A DNA stretch of 64,000 nt from Chromatiaceae bacterium. Its GTDB lineage: Bacteria; Pseudomonadota; Gammaproteobacteria; Chromatiales; Chromatiaceae. The DNA lies in contig JADKCI010000001.1 in NCBI GenBank assembly GCA_016714645.1, forward strand, positions 930,001 to 994,000, written 5' to 3'. Made by a program: the position numbers and the translations under genes. Positions 1-9,104 of this stretch are shown in pieces. The notes under the pieces were generated by a model. It saw nothing but the letters and a program-made list of their open reading frames with translations. It did no database searches and had not been told where the DNA came from. Position 1 is the first letter of the stretch, and each line of letters starts with the position of its first letter.

Positions 1-211
1 GGTCGCCCTGGTGAACCCTCTCGCCCTCCTCGTACCTCAGGGACTCCAGGCGTCCCGGCTGCCTGAACGACAGTTCGACCTCGCGGATATCCACATTGCC
101 GTAGAGGGTCAGACCGGCGTCACCCTTGCCGGCCCGGCCCCAGAGCCACCAGGCGATGGCGATGAGGGCGATCAGGATGACGGGGGCCAGGAGTCTGAAT
201 AAGGGTTTCAC
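1..211 (-). CDS. HlyD/YbhG-type membrane fusion protein, 5' part
   Basis: Only the N-terminal 70 or so residues lie in the window; the gene runs off the left edge. Reading leftwards from a GTG at 211 gives a short basic start, one hydrophobic segment (about residues 5-20, rich in Leu/Ile/Ala and ending WWLWG), then a stretch containing LYGNVDIREVELSFRQPGR. That block is typical of YbhG/EmrA-like periplasmic adaptor proteins, which link an inner-membrane ABC or MFS exporter to an outer-membrane channel. No in-frame ATG was found nearby upstream, so GTG is taken as the start. The gene is divergent from yajC, with about 250 bp of shared upstream DNA. The partner exporter genes would lie outside the window, so the substrate cannot be stated. 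Confidence 0.8.
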   Translation of the reverse strand, partial: MKPLFRLLAPVILIALIAIAWWLWGRAGKGDAGLTLYGNVDIREVELSFRQPGRLESLRYEEGERVHQGD

Positions 212-461
212 GGGCTGGGTCCGGATGGGGAATGAAGCGATAGGGCGTGACGACGCATACCGGGCTGGCCTGAATCAGGTGTCAAGTCGACCCCGGCCAT
301 TATCAGCCGAGGCCCGGAATCCGGCCACTATCCAGAGCAACCAACCTTGCCACGGCGGCAAATTTTTTCGGGACATCCCCTTTATCATCCATGGCATAAT
401 GCCCATCGAGTTTTTTAGCCTAGCGTTGCCTGGCGACGCCATCCCTAGTCGAGGTCTAACC

Positions 462-797
462 ATGAGCTTTTTTATTTCCGACGCCCTGGCCCAGGAGGCC
501 GCTGGCGCCGCGGCACAGAGCGATCCCCTCTTGAGCCTGCTCTTTCCCATCGGTTTGGTAGTGCTGCTCTATTTCCTCATGATCCGTCCCCAGGTCAAGC
601 GCCAGAAAGAACACAAGAAGATGGTCGAGGCCATGGCCAAGGGCGATGAGATCGTCACCGCCGGCGGCATCGCTGGCCGCGTCCTGGACTTGGGCGAGAA
701 TTTCGCCCTGGTCGAGGTCGCCGAGGGCGTCCAGGTCAAGGTACGCCGCGTCGCCGTGGAGACGGTGCTGCCCAAGGGTTCCCTGAAGGAACTGTAA
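462..797 (+). CDS. yajC: Sec translocon accessory subunit YajC
   Basis: This 111-residue protein is the small auxiliary subunit of the SecDF-YajC complex, which assists SecYEG in protein export and membrane insertion. It has one transmembrane helix (about residues 24-43) followed by the family signature LMIRPQVKRQKEHKKMV and a cytoplasmic beta-rich domain with GDEIVTAGGIAGRV. An open frame extends upstream to 126, but the family length and the N-terminus MSFFISDALAQ support the ATG at 462. The order yajC-secD-secF is the usual one; the tgt and queA genes that often precede it are absent here, since an HlyD-type gene lies divergently upstream. A 141 bp gap separates it from secD. Confidence 0.95.
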   Translation: MSFFISDALAQEAAGAAAQSDPLLSLLFPIGLVVLLYFLMIRPQVKRQKEHKKMVEAMAKGDEIVTAGGIAGRVLDLGENFALVEVAEGVQVKVRRVAVETVLPKGSLKEL

Positions 798-938
798 TCC
801 CGGTCCTCAACGTCGCCGTGTCGGCCCTACGCCGGCCCGGTGCCTGGGAGGAATGCCTGAAGCGGCCACACCGATCCCTGCTCCGGACCTGCCTCTCTAA
901 CCCTGGGTCCGCCGTGATCCCCGCGAGAACCGATCCCC

Positions 939-2795
939 ATGAATCGTTACCCCCTCTGGAAAAACCTGCTGATCCTGGGCGTCATCCTGGTGAGCCTGGT
1001 GCTGGCCCTGCCGAACTTCTTCCCCCAGGACCCCTCCATCGAGGTCTCGGCCGCCCGCAAGACCGAGATGACCGCCGCCAGCGCCGATGAGATCCGCGCC
1101 ACCCTGGAGAATGCCAAGGTCCCCTTCAAGCGGATCGACACCCTGGAGGGTGGCAAGATCCTGGTGCGCTTTGATAGCTCGGGTGATCAACTGCGTGGCC
1201 AGGAGGCGATTGAGAGCAGCCTTTCCGCCCGGTACCGCAGCGCCCTCACCCTGTCCACGGATCTGCCGGGCTGGATCAAGGCCCTGGGTCTCAAGCCCAT
1301 GACGCTGGGACTGGATCTGCGGGGGGGTGTCTATGTGCTCATCGACGTGGACATGGAAGCCGCCGTGGACCAGGCCCTCGATCGCTATGTCGAGGACATC
1401 CGCACCCAGTTGCGCGATGCCAAGGCGCGCTATATCACGGTCAGCCGGGTCCAGCGTCAGGTCATCGTCAAGTTCGCGGACCTGCCGGCCCGCGACGCGG
1501 GCGAGAAGGTCATCGCCAAACAGTTCGGGGACCTGAAGATGGAGGTCCTGGAGCAGGGCGGCGACTTCCTGGTCACCCTGGCCATGACCCCGACGCAGCA
1601 GAAGCAACTCCAGGACTTCGCACTCCAACAGAATGTCACCACCCTGCGTAACCGGGTGAACGCCTTGGGCGTGGCGGAGCCGAATATCGCCCGTCAGGGC
1701 GACCGGCGTATCGTGGTCCAACTGCCCGGCGCCCAGGACCCGGGGCGACTCAAGGAGATTCTGGGGGCCACCGCGACCCTGGAATACCGTCTGGTGGACA
1801 CCGAGCACAGTGTGGCCGATGCCGAGGCGGGCAAGGTGCCCGCGGCCAGCCGGCTCTACCGTGATCGGGATGGGCGCCCGGTCCTGCTCAAGCGCCGGGT
1901 CATCGTCACCGGCGATCAGATCACCGACGCCGCCTCCGGATTCGACTCCCAGAGTGGCACGCCCATGGTCACCGTTGCCCTGGACGGCCCTGGCGGCCGG
2001 CGCATGCTCGACATGACCACCGAGAATGTGGGTAAGCCCATGGCCGTGGTCTTTATCGAGAACCGGACCACCACCAAGCAGGTGGACGGCAAGCCGGTGA
2101 AGACCACCGCGAAGGTGGAGGAGGTGATCAGCGTCGCCACCATCCGCGAGCCCTTCGGCAAGCGCTTCCAGACCACTGGCCTGGACTCCTCCGAGGAGGC
2201 CCACAACCTGGCCCTGCTACTGCGCGCCGGCGCCCTGGCCGCCCCCATCCAAATCGTGGAGGAGCGTACCGTGGGCCCCAGCCTGGGTCAGGACAACATT
2301 GACCAGGGCCTGATGTCGGTGATCATCGGCTTCCTCGCCGTCGTCGTCTTCATGGCCTTCTATTACTCTTGGTTCGGGGTGGTCGCCAACGTGGTGCTGA
2401 TGCTGAACCTGGTGCTGATCGTGGCGGTCATGGCCTTGCTGGGGGCGACCCTGACCATGCCGGGTATCGCGGGCATGGTGTTGACCATCGGCATGGCGGT
2501 GGACGCCAACGTCCTGATCTTCGAACGGATGCGCGAGGAAATCCGCAATGGCAATACCCCCCAGGCCAGCATCGCCGCGGGCTATGACAAGGCCCTGTCG
2601 GCCATCATTGACGGTAACGTCACCACCCTGATCGCCGCCGTGGTCCTCTTCAGCTTCGGCACGGGGCCGATCAAGGGCTTCGCCGTTACCCTGACCGTGG
2701 GTCTCATCGCATCCATGTTCACCGCCATCACCTGCAGCCGCGCCATGATCAATTGGATCTGGGGCGGTCGGCGCTTAGCGCGCCTGCCCGTCTGA
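939..2795 (+). CDS. secD: Protein translocase subunit SecD
   Basis: At 618 residues this is close to the length of E. coli SecD. SecD and SecF form an RND-type inner-membrane complex that uses the proton gradient to pull exported proteins through to the periplasm. TM1 is at about residues 8-26. Next come a large periplasmic P1 region with the conserved DLRGGVYVLIDVD segment, and five C-terminal membrane helices starting near residue 450. The family motif GMAVDANVLIFERMREE lies in the membrane domain. The downstream secF starts 10 bp after the stop, so the two are almost certainly co-transcribed. Nothing is missing or unusual. Confidence 0.97.
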   Translation: MNRYPLWKNLLILGVILVSLVLALPNFFPQDPSIEVSAARKTEMTAASADEIRATLENAKVPFKRIDTLEGGKILVRFDSSGDQLRGQEAIESSLSARYRSALTLSTDLPGWIKALGLKPMTLGLDLRGGVYVLIDVDMEAAVDQALDRYVEDIRTQLRDAKARYITVSRVQRQVIVKFADLPARDAGEKVIAKQFGDLKMEVLEQGGDFLVTLAMTPTQQKQLQDFALQQNVTTLRNRVNALGVAEPNIARQGDRRIVVQLPGAQDPGRLKEILGATATLEYRLVDTEHSVADAEAGKVPAASRLYRDRDGRPVLLKRRVIVTGDQITDAASGFDSQSGTPMVTVALDGPGGRRMLDMTTENVGKPMAVVFIENRTTTKQVDGKPVKTTAKVEEVISVATIREPFGKRFQTTGLDSSEEAHNLALLLRAGALAAPIQIVEERTVGPSLGQDNIDQGLMSVIIGFLAVVVFMAFYYSWFGVVANVVLMLNLVLIVAVMALLGATLTMPGIAGMVLTIGMAVDANVLIFERMREEIRNGNTPQASIAAGYDKALSAIIDGNVTTLIAAVVLFSFGTGPIKGFAVTLTVGLIASMFTAITCSRAMINWIWGGRRLARLPV

Positions 2796-2805
2796 GGGAC
2801 CCATC

Positions 2806-3741
2806 ATGCGTGAAATCAAGTTTGGCACCATTGACTACATGGCCCACCGCTGGAAGGCCCTGGTCTTCTCCGGCGTGCTCATTTTTATCACCTTTGTCTC
2901 GCTGGCGGTCCAAGGCCTGAACTACGGCCTGGACTTCACCGGCGGTACCGTCATCGAGCTGGGCTATCAGGAGCCGACCGACACCGCCGAGGTGCGCGAT
3001 GTCCTGGAAGCCGCAGGTCTGTCGGGGATCACGGTGCAGCACTTCGGCAGCAACCGCGACATCCTGCTGCGCATCCCCCCCAGCGGTGAAACCAATAATG
3101 CCGCCCTGAGCCAAAAGGTGTTCGATACCCTGGCGGCGTCCGTCGGCGGCAAGGTGGAGATGCGGCGGGTGGAGTTCGTGGGTCCCCAGGTCGGGAAGGA
3201 ACTGACCGAGCAGGGCGGCCTGGCCGTCCTTTATTCGGTCTTCGGTATCCTCCTCTATGTCGCCCTGCGCTTCGAGTGGCGCTTCTCCGTGGGCGCCATT
3301 GCCGCCACCATCCATGACGCCATCATCTGTCTCGGTGTTTTCACCCTCTTCCAGCTTGAGTTCGATCTCAATGTCCTGGCCTCCATCCTGACCGTGATCG
3401 GCTACTCGCTCAACGATACCATCGTCATCTTCGATAGGGTCCGCGAGAATTTCCGCAAGGTGCGCAAGGGCTCACCCCTGGAGATCATGAACCAGTCGGT
3501 CAACGAGACCATGTCGCGGACCATCATCACCGCCGGTACCGTCTTCCTGGTGGTCGTGGCGCTTTATCTCTTTGGTGGCGAGACCCTGCGTGGCTTCTCC
3601 CTGGTCATGATCGTGGGCGTCATCTCCGGCACCTTCTCCACCATCTACATCGCCAGCAACGTGGCGATCCTCCTGGGTGTCAGCCCCGCCAACCTGGCCC
3701 TGGTCAAGAAGGAAGGGGATGGCGCGGGGGCGCAGGTCTAG
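2806..3741 (+). CDS. secF: Protein translocase subunit SecF
   Basis: This 311-residue protein is the partner of SecD in the proton-driven SecDF complex. It has the expected N-terminal helix, a short periplasmic domain beginning YGLDFTGGTVIELGY, and five C-terminal helices carrying SLNDTIVIFDRVREN, the SecF counterpart of the SecD DANVLIFER motif. The start MREIKFGTIDYMAHRWK matches the usual short cytoplasmic N-terminus. It is the third gene of the yajC-secD-secF unit. A short GC-rich hairpin follows the stop codon, and the next gene lies about 230 bp away. Confidence 0.97.
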   Translation: MREIKFGTIDYMAHRWKALVFSGVLIFITFVSLAVQGLNYGLDFTGGTVIELGYQEPTDTAEVRDVLEAAGLSGITVQHFGSNRDILLRIPPSGETNNAALSQKVFDTLAASVGGKVEMRRVEFVGPQVGKELTEQGGLAVLYSVFGILLYVALRFEWRFSVGAIAATIHDAIICLGVFTLFQLEFDLNVLASILTVIGYSLNDTIVIFDRVRENFRKVRKGSPLEIMNQSVNETMSRTIITAGTVFLVVVALYLFGGETLRGFSLVMIVGVISGTFSTIYIASNVAILLGVSPANLALVKKEGDGAGAQV

Positions 3742-3756
3742 CGGGGTGCGCCCCGC
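3741..3756 (+). terminator. Possible hairpin at the end of secF
   Basis: GCGGGG and CCCCGC form a 6 bp stem around a 4-base loop, starting at the last base of the secF stop codon. There is no T-tract after it, so it may only stabilise the 3' end or act with Rho. Confidence 0.3.
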
Positions 3757-3968
3757 TCGGTTAAGGGGTACCTGCCCGCTGGCCGTCCCCCGGGCGCTCG
3801 CGCGCTTGTCTCCCTTCCGTCAATGGATTGAGTGTCTTGGCTTGGCGTCATCCCGTCCGCCCTGAGGTGGCGGAGGGGTGATTAGCCCCCGCCATTCGCG
3901 AACCCTTATGAATTATCAAGGTGTTCTATTCCGGCTATGACCGGCAACCTGATAGACCTAAAATAAAG

Positions 3969-5381
3969 ATGGAAAGCCACCTGATCTTCAATCTTCTCGC
4001 CGTCGTCCTGCTGGTGATGGGCAACGCCTTTTTCGTCGGTTCCGAGATCGCCTTGACCTCGGCGCGGCGCAGCCGCATCAAGCAATTGGCGGATACCGGA
4101 AACAAGGCCGCTCGCACCGTGCAATTGCTGCACAAGGAGCCGGAACGCTTCTACTCGGTGACCCAGATCGGCATCACCCTGGTCTCCCTCGCCCTGGGCG
4201 CCATCGGCATCACCACCATGGAACATCTCATCGATCCTGTGTTCGAGGCCATGGCCATCAGCTTCTCCGGCGGCCAGTCCCTGGTGGATGTCGCTCATAC
4301 CGCTGCCTATATCTTTGGCTTTGTCGTCATCTCCTTCCTGCACGTGGTGGGTGGCGAACTGGCGCCCAAGGTATTGGCCTTCCACAAGGCCGAGACCCTG
4401 AGCCTGGCCGTCGCCGGCATCATGAACTTTCTCTACTCTAGTCTCAAACCCTTGATCTGGATTATGAATAAGTCCTCCGAGGGCTTGCTTTGGGTTTTCG
4501 GTCAGCGCGATCTGGCCAAGGAAGGGGCCGGGCACTTTTCCATTACGGAGGAGGAGATTCGTACCATCCTGACGGCGAGCGAACATGACGGGGTACTCAA
4601 CGCGGAGGAGACCCAGATGATCCGGGGGGTGTTCGACCTCGACGAGCAGCAGGTCAGGGATGCCATGGTGCCGCGTACCGACATCACCGCCATGAACAAG
4701 GATGCCACGGTGGCGGAGGCCTTGATTATGTTCAGGGAGGGTCGCCATGCCCGTTACCCGGTTTATGATGTCAACCTGGACGATATGGTGGGCATGATCG
4801 CCATCAAGGAACTTCTCAGTAGCCTGGCCGATACGGATGATGTTGCCCCCATCAAGCAGCACCGCATCGGCGATATCATGCTGCCCCTGCATATTGTCCC
4901 CGAGACCCTGGCCCTCAGCGAACTGCTCAAGGATTTCAAGCGCACGGGTCAGCAGCTTGCCATCGTGGTGGACGAATATGGTGGCACCGCCGGCATGATT
5001 ACGCTGGAGGATATCCTGGAGGAGATCGTTGGCGACTACTCGGATGAATTCAGCAAGCACAAACACCGTTACGTCAAGAAGTTAAGCGGCAGCCAATACG
5101 CCATCGACGCGGGCATCCGGACCTCCGATCTGGAATCCCTGGTGAACTTCCCCTTCCCGGACGGTGACTTTGTCACGCTGGGTGGCCTGGTGTACCACCA
5201 ACTGGGTCGCATCCCACAGATTGGCGACGAGGTGCCTCTGGAAGGTGCCCGCCTGCAGGTGCTGGAGATGGACAAACACCGCATCACCAAGGTCCTCTTC
5301 CAGGATTTGGCGATCGCCGAGGATGGCACCGTGGGACTGGCCGAATCCGTATCCTTGCCGGACGAGGAGCCAGTCTCCTAG
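3969..5381 (+). CDS. CNNM/CorC-type hemolysin-family membrane protein
   Basis: This 470-residue protein has the architecture of the CNNM/CorB (old name hemolysin-like, TlyC) family. An N-terminal DUF21 membrane domain with about four helices (residues 5-165, including the conserved FFVGSEIALTSARRSRI) is followed by a CBS pair (about 215-330) and a C-terminal CorC_HlyC domain (about 375-460). The segment IVVDEYGGTAGMITLEDILEEIVG is diagnostic of the second CBS domain. Family members are linked to Mg2+ (and Co2+) transport or homeostasis and sit in the inner membrane. The frame is open 48 bases further upstream, but MESHLIFNLLAVV gives the usual membrane start. It stands alone between secF and the rlpA-like gene. 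Ion specificity cannot be read from the sequence. Confidence 0.88.
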   Translation: MESHLIFNLLAVVLLVMGNAFFVGSEIALTSARRSRIKQLADTGNKAARTVQLLHKEPERFYSVTQIGITLVSLALGAIGITTMEHLIDPVFEAMAISFSGGQSLVDVAHTAAYIFGFVVISFLHVVGGELAPKVLAFHKAETLSLAVAGIMNFLYSSLKPLIWIMNKSSEGLLWVFGQRDLAKEGAGHFSITEEEIRTILTASEHDGVLNAEETQMIRGVFDLDEQQVRDAMVPRTDITAMNKDATVAEALIMFREGRHARYPVYDVNLDDMVGMIAIKELLSSLADTDDVAPIKQHRIGDIMLPLHIVPETLALSELLKDFKRTGQQLAIVVDEYGGTAGMITLEDILEEIVGDYSDEFSKHKHRYVKKLSGSQYAIDAGIRTSDLESLVNFPFPDGDFVTLGGLVYHQLGRIPQIGDEVPLEGARLQVLEMDKHRITKVLFQDLAIAEDGTVGLAESVSLPDEEPVS

Positions 5382-5511
5382 GCCGCGCCTCTGGTCTTTT
5401 GTCCCCAAGTCATGGTAACCTTGCCGTTCATATTTTTGTCAATTCGGGGTAACTATCTGCATTTTATAGCAAATTGTTGATTTTTATCCCGATCGATTAA
5501 CGAGGTTACTC

Positions 5512-5964
5512 TTGAATACACGACACGAACCCCGCTCCAAGGCTCGGTTTCCTCGCTTCAGGATTGCCAGAATCTCTCCATTCACGCTGATGATAGCCCT
5601 GGCGTTACCCATCGGCTTTTCATCCCACGCGGATGCGGGCAGTAAGAAGTGGAATAAGGGCGATAAGTCCTCCGAGAGCCACCAGGTGGGCAAGGCTTCC
5701 TGGTACGGTCCCGGATTCCATGGCAAGAAAACCGCGAGTGGTCACGTCTTCAATCAAAATGCCCTTACCGCCGCCCATCCCCGCTTGCCCTTGGGGACCC
5801 GGGCCCAGGTCACCAATCTCAGGAATGGCAAGCAGGTCGAGGTGACCATCAATGACCGGGGCCCCCACCGGGGCGGTCGCATCATCGATCTCTCCCGGGC
5901 CGCCGCCAAGAAGCTGGCCATGGGTGGAACGGCCCGCGTCAGCGTCGTGGCCCTGGCCGACTAA
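5512..5964 (+). CDS. RlpA-like septal ring lytic transglycosylase, short form
   Basis: This is a 150-residue exported protein with a double-psi beta-barrel domain of the RlpA type. RlpA cleaves naked glycan strands in peptidoglycan. The core begins at GKASWYGPGFHGKKTASG (about residue 62). It contains TAAHPRLPLGT and TINDRGPHRGGRIIDLS, which carry the conserved His and Asp of the family. The proposed TTG start at 5512 has CGAGG seven bases upstream and gives a basic N-terminus before the hydrophobic segment LMIALALPIGFSSHADA. An internal ATG at 5590 would begin right at that segment and is the alternative. There is no lipobox and no C-terminal SPOR domain, so it is shorter than E. coli RlpA. 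The upstream 80 bp are markedly AT-rich, as for a promoter, but no good -35/-10 pair stood out. Confidence 0.85.
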   Translation: MNTRHEPRSKARFPRFRIARISPFTLMIALALPIGFSSHADAGSKKWNKGDKSSESHQVGKASWYGPGFHGKKTASGHVFNQNALTAAHPRLPLGTRAQVTNLRNGKQVEVTINDRGPHRGGRIIDLSRAAAKKLAMGGTARVSVVALAD

Positions 5965-5979
5965 CGACGGGCACCTTAA

Positions 5980-6011
5980 TAGGCCGCCGCTTCGGGAGTC
6001 GAGGCGGCCTA
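5980..6011 (+). terminator. Hairpin terminator after the rlpA-like gene
   Basis: TAGGCCGCC at 5980-5988 and GGCGGCCTA at 6003-6011 form a perfect 9 bp stem with a 14-base loop, 15 bp after the stop codon. It is followed by GCTTTCTC, a weak T-rich tail. It is likely to end the rlpA-like transcript. Confidence 0.6.
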
Positions 6012-6184
6012 GCTTTCTCAAGGCTGGCGGCTCCCGCCAGCCCACCCTGTAAAACCCTCAATCGCGTACCCAGTTATCCTCCTGGGTACCCTGTTCTTGA
6101 AGCCCCAGAGTCCCCGGGGCGGGGTGTATCCCACTCCAATCCCCGCCCCTCAACCAAATTCAAGAGGCATTCAGGTAAGAAACC

Positions 6185-6751
6185 ATGGCGGAACAAAAAC
6201 TTGGTAACCCGGCGGTCGTTGGCCTGGCGGGCTTCGGTCTCACGACCCTGGTGCTGCAATTCCACAACGTCGGCTGGATGCCCAGCATTGGGCCCGTGGT
6301 ATGGTTGGGACTCATCTTCGGTGGCCTGGCGCAACTGATCGCCGGACTTCAGGAGCAGAAGACGGGCAACAACTTCGGCTATTGCGCCTTCACCTCCTAC
6401 GGCGCCTTCTGGATTGCCCTGGCGCTGATGCTGATCGCCAACAAATTCGATCTCTTCAAAGCCAGCACCGAGGATGTCGGCTGGTTCCTCGTCGCCTGGA
6501 CCCTGTTTACGGCCATCCTCTGGGTGGGCTCCCTGCGTATCCATGGCGCCATGGCCGTCACCTTCAGCTTGCTGCTGGCCGGCTTCGTCCTCTTGGATCT
6601 GGCGCACTTTGGCTACCCGCAAATGACGGTCGTCGCCGGTTATACCCTGATCCTGTGCGCCTTGTCGGCCTGGTACATGATGGCTCGTATCATCCTGAAC
6701 GAGCTTTATGGGCGTGAGCTCCTGCCCGCGGGTAAGGCCTGGTTAGGCTGA
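6185..6751 (+). CDS. Acetate/succinate permease, SatP (YaaH/GPR1/FUN34) family
   Basis: This 188-residue protein has six hydrophobic segments and begins with NPAVVGLAGFGLTT, a variant of the NPAPLGL signature of the acetate uptake transporter family. Other family marks are a GLAQLIAG segment, GNNFGYCAFTSYGAFW after TM2, and FSLLLAGFVLLDLA near TM5. Known members (E. coli SatP, yeast Ady2) move acetate or succinate with protons across the inner membrane. It lies about 60 bp upstream of a periplasmic Cache-domain gene, and no acetyl-CoA synthetase is nearby. The substrate is inferred from the family alone. Confidence 0.88.
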   Translation: MAEQKLGNPAVVGLAGFGLTTLVLQFHNVGWMPSIGPVVWLGLIFGGLAQLIAGLQEQKTGNNFGYCAFTSYGAFWIALALMLIANKFDLFKASTEDVGWFLVAWTLFTAILWVGSLRIHGAMAVTFSLLLAGFVLLDLAHFGYPQMTVVAGYTLILCALSAWYMMARIILNELYGRELLPAGKAWLG

Positions 6752-6812
6752 GGGCGCCTTTTCAGCGCCAGATTTATCCCTGATCGGCAAAATTCGATTC
6801 AAGAGGACCTCA

Positions 6813-7370
6813 ATGATGGGAAAAACTCAGTTTGCCCTGGCCAGTCTGATCCTGACCCTGGGCCTTACCCCCGCTTCCCCCTGGGCCGCCGATCCCGCCA
6901 TCGCCTCCGCCGAGGAGGTCGTGGCCAAGGTACGGGAGGCCGCCAAATATCTGGAAGACAAGGGCCTGGCCGGTTTCTCGGATTTCAACAATAACAAGGA
7001 TGCCCGTTGGGTCTGGAAGGACAGCTATGTCTTTGTCTATAGCTGCCGAGACGATGTGATGATCGCCCACCCCCTGCGCCCCGACCTGGTGGGCAAACCC
7101 ATCCTGCAAATGCGCGACGACAAGGACCACCCCTTGTTCCAGGACATGTGCAAGGCGGGCGAGAACCGAGAGGGCGGCTGGGTCGAGTACTGGTGGCCAA
7201 AGCCAGGCGAGGCGAAGGCCTCCCGCAAGATCTCCTACGTTCATAGCGCGCCGGTCTCCTTCAAGTCGGATATCCAGGTCGGCGCCGGCATCTATGACGA
7301 GAGTCTCACCCCCGCCGATTTAAGCAAGATCGTGACGGATTTTGCCAAGCCCCAGAAATCGGTGCCCTGA
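6813..7370 (+). CDS. Periplasmic single-Cache-domain protein
   Basis: This 185-residue protein has a cleavable signal peptide (residues 1-26, ending near SPWAADP). The mature part is a stand-alone Cache-type sensor fold. The stretch WVWKDSYVFVYSCRDDVMIAHPLRP, the segment VGKPILQMRDDK, and the later EGGWVEYWWPKPGE match the single Cache domain found in chemoreceptors and histidine kinases. Here there is no membrane anchor or output domain, so it may be a soluble ligand-binding partner of a separate sensor or simply a small-molecule scavenger. An AAGAGGA ribosome site lies 5-8 bases before two adjacent ATG codons (6813, 6816). Its position between a SatP-family permease and a metal-efflux pair does not settle its ligand. 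Confidence 0.7.
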   Translation: MMGKTQFALASLILTLGLTPASPWAADPAIASAEEVVAKVREAAKYLEDKGLAGFSDFNNNKDARWVWKDSYVFVYSCRDDVMIAHPLRPDLVGKPILQMRDDKDHPLFQDMCKAGENREGGWVEYWWPKPGEAKASRKISYVHSAPVSFKSDIQVGAGIYDESLTPADLSKIVTDFAKPQKSVP

Positions 7371-7401
7371 TTGGTTAGCTGATCCCTTGTAAGGTGCCCC
7401 T

Positions 7402-9096
7402 ATGCCTAGCCTGACTCTGTTCCGCCTTGGCCTCTGCGTCCTGATGGTCCTTGTCTCCTTGCTGGGTGGCCCGTCCAGGGTCCTGGCCGCCATCCCCCAC
7501 CTGCACGCCACCTCGGACCCCGTCCCCAATGCGGCGGTCTATCAGTGCCCCATGCACCCATGGATCAAATCGGATAAACCGGGCGACCGCTGTACCATCT
7601 GCGGCATGGAACTGGTCGCCGTCGCCCAGGAGGGCGATGGGACGATCGATCCTGATCGGGTCACCCTCAACGCCGCCCAGGCCGCCGTGACCGGGGTGCA
7701 AACCAGCCCGGTGATTCGGGGCACCCTCACCCGCACCCTGCGCGTCAGCGGGGTCATTGAGGACGACGACACCCGCCACCGCATCCTGGCCGCCCGGGTG
7801 CCGGGTCGGATCGAAAAGCTCCAGGTCAACTATGTGGGTGCCGAGGTCGAGGCCGGGGCGCCGCTCGCCACCGTCTTCAGCCCCGAGATGCTCACCGCCC
7901 AGCGCCAGTATGTCGAGCGCATCAAGGCCGGCGCCGTCGCCTCGTCCCTCTCCGAACGCGCGGCCGCCCGCGAGCGCCTGCTGGAGCTGGGCCTGACCGA
8001 GGAGGAGATCGTGATTCTGGAGGGCACCCACAAGCCCACCGCCATGGTCAACATCCGCGCCCCCCTGTCCGGCACCGTCATCAGCCGCGCGGTTTACGAA
8101 GGCCAATACGTCAAGACCAACGATCCCCTCTTCGAGATCGGGGACTTCTCGCGCATGTGGTTCGTATTCGACGCCTACGAGCCGGACCTGGCCTGGTTGC
8201 GCGTCGGCCAGACCGTCGAGGTCTCGATCCCCTCCCAGCCCGGCCAGGTCTTGACCGCCCCCATCAGCTTCATCGATCCCAGCCTCAATGAGATGACCCG
8301 CACGGCGCGGGTGCGGGTGACCCTGGAGAACCCTGAACGCCAGCTCCGTTACCGCCAGACCGCCCAGGCGGCGGTGGCCATCACCGCCCCGGAGACCCTG
8401 CTCGCGCCGCGGGCCGCCATTCTGCAACATGGCGAGCGGCCCATCGCCTATGTCGAGGAGGCCGGGCAGGGCTATCGGGCGCGGGAGGTCCGGCTCGGGC
8501 GGGTGGGCGATACCCAGGTGGAAATCCTGAGTGGCCTCGCCGAGGGTGATCGGCTGGTGACCCAGGCCGCCCTGATCCTCGATTCCCAGGCGCAACTCGC
8601 CCATGCCGCCATCCAGGTCGCGGCGGCCGAACCGGTCCCGGTCCTGCCCGCCAAGGTGGACGCCAGCACCCCAGGCCACGATGAGACCGCCACCGGGCTC
8701 CTCCGCACCCTGGTGCTTGTGACCGCCGATGCTGCCAGCGCCCTTGCCAGCGATGACCTGTCTGGATATCAGAAGCAGGTGCCCGCCCTGCGGGAGGCCC
8801 TCGCCGCCTATCTGGCGGGCCATCCCCCGGCCAGCCGCGCGGGCCTGGCGGCCTTGACCGGCAAGCTGACCGAGGCCCCCGATCTGGAGGCCGCGCGCCA
8901 TGCCTTCGAGCCCTTCAGCACCGCCGTGGCGGACCTGGCCCAGGAGGAGCATCTGCGTCATCGCGGGGATATCTGGATCTATCAGTGCCCCATGAGTCCG
9001 GTGCTGGGTACCGCGCGCTGGCCCTCGCGCACCCCGCAACTGCGCAACCCCTTCTTTGGTCCCGCCATGTTGGGCTGCGGCGACGAGGTCAAGTAG
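7402..9096 (+). CDS. cusB: CusB-type RND efflux adaptor with two metal-binding ends
   Basis: This 564-residue periplasmic adaptor belongs to a heavy-metal (Cu/Ag type) tripartite efflux pump. After a signal peptide (1-30), residues 47-71 form a heavy-metal-binding (YHS-like) motif with C49, H52, C64 and C67. The adaptor core (lipoyl/barrel-sandwich, helical hairpin, beta-barrel) occupies about 90-420. Residues about 430-564 resemble the DUF3347 metal-binding domain, ending YQCPMSP...LRNPFFGPAMLGCG. Each end therefore carries a CPM motif. The stop codon lies 8 bp before the RND pump gene, so the two form an operon. No CusC/TolC-like gene is adjacent. Cu/Ag specificity is inferred from the motifs and the partner. 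Confidence 0.9.
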   Translation: MPSLTLFRLGLCVLMVLVSLLGGPSRVLAAIPHLHATSDPVPNAAVYQCPMHPWIKSDKPGDRCTICGMELVAVAQEGDGTIDPDRVTLNAAQAAVTGVQTSPVIRGTLTRTLRVSGVIEDDDTRHRILAARVPGRIEKLQVNYVGAEVEAGAPLATVFSPEMLTAQRQYVERIKAGAVASSLSERAAARERLLELGLTEEEIVILEGTHKPTAMVNIRAPLSGTVISRAVYEGQYVKTNDPLFEIGDFSRMWFVFDAYEPDLAWLRVGQTVEVSIPSQPGQVLTAPISFIDPSLNEMTRTARVRVTLENPERQLRYRQTAQAAVAITAPETLLAPRAAILQHGERPIAYVEEAGQGYRAREVRLGRVGDTQVEILSGLAEGDRLVTQAALILDSQAQLAHAAIQVAAAEPVPVLPAKVDASTPGHDETATGLLRTLVLVTADAASALASDDLSGYQKQVPALREALAAYLAGHPPASRAGLAALTGKLTEAPDLEAARHAFEPFSTAVADLAQEEHLRHRGDIWIYQCPMSPVLGTARWPSRTPQLRNPFFGPAMLGCGDEVK

Positions 9097-9104
9097 GCCT
9101 GCCC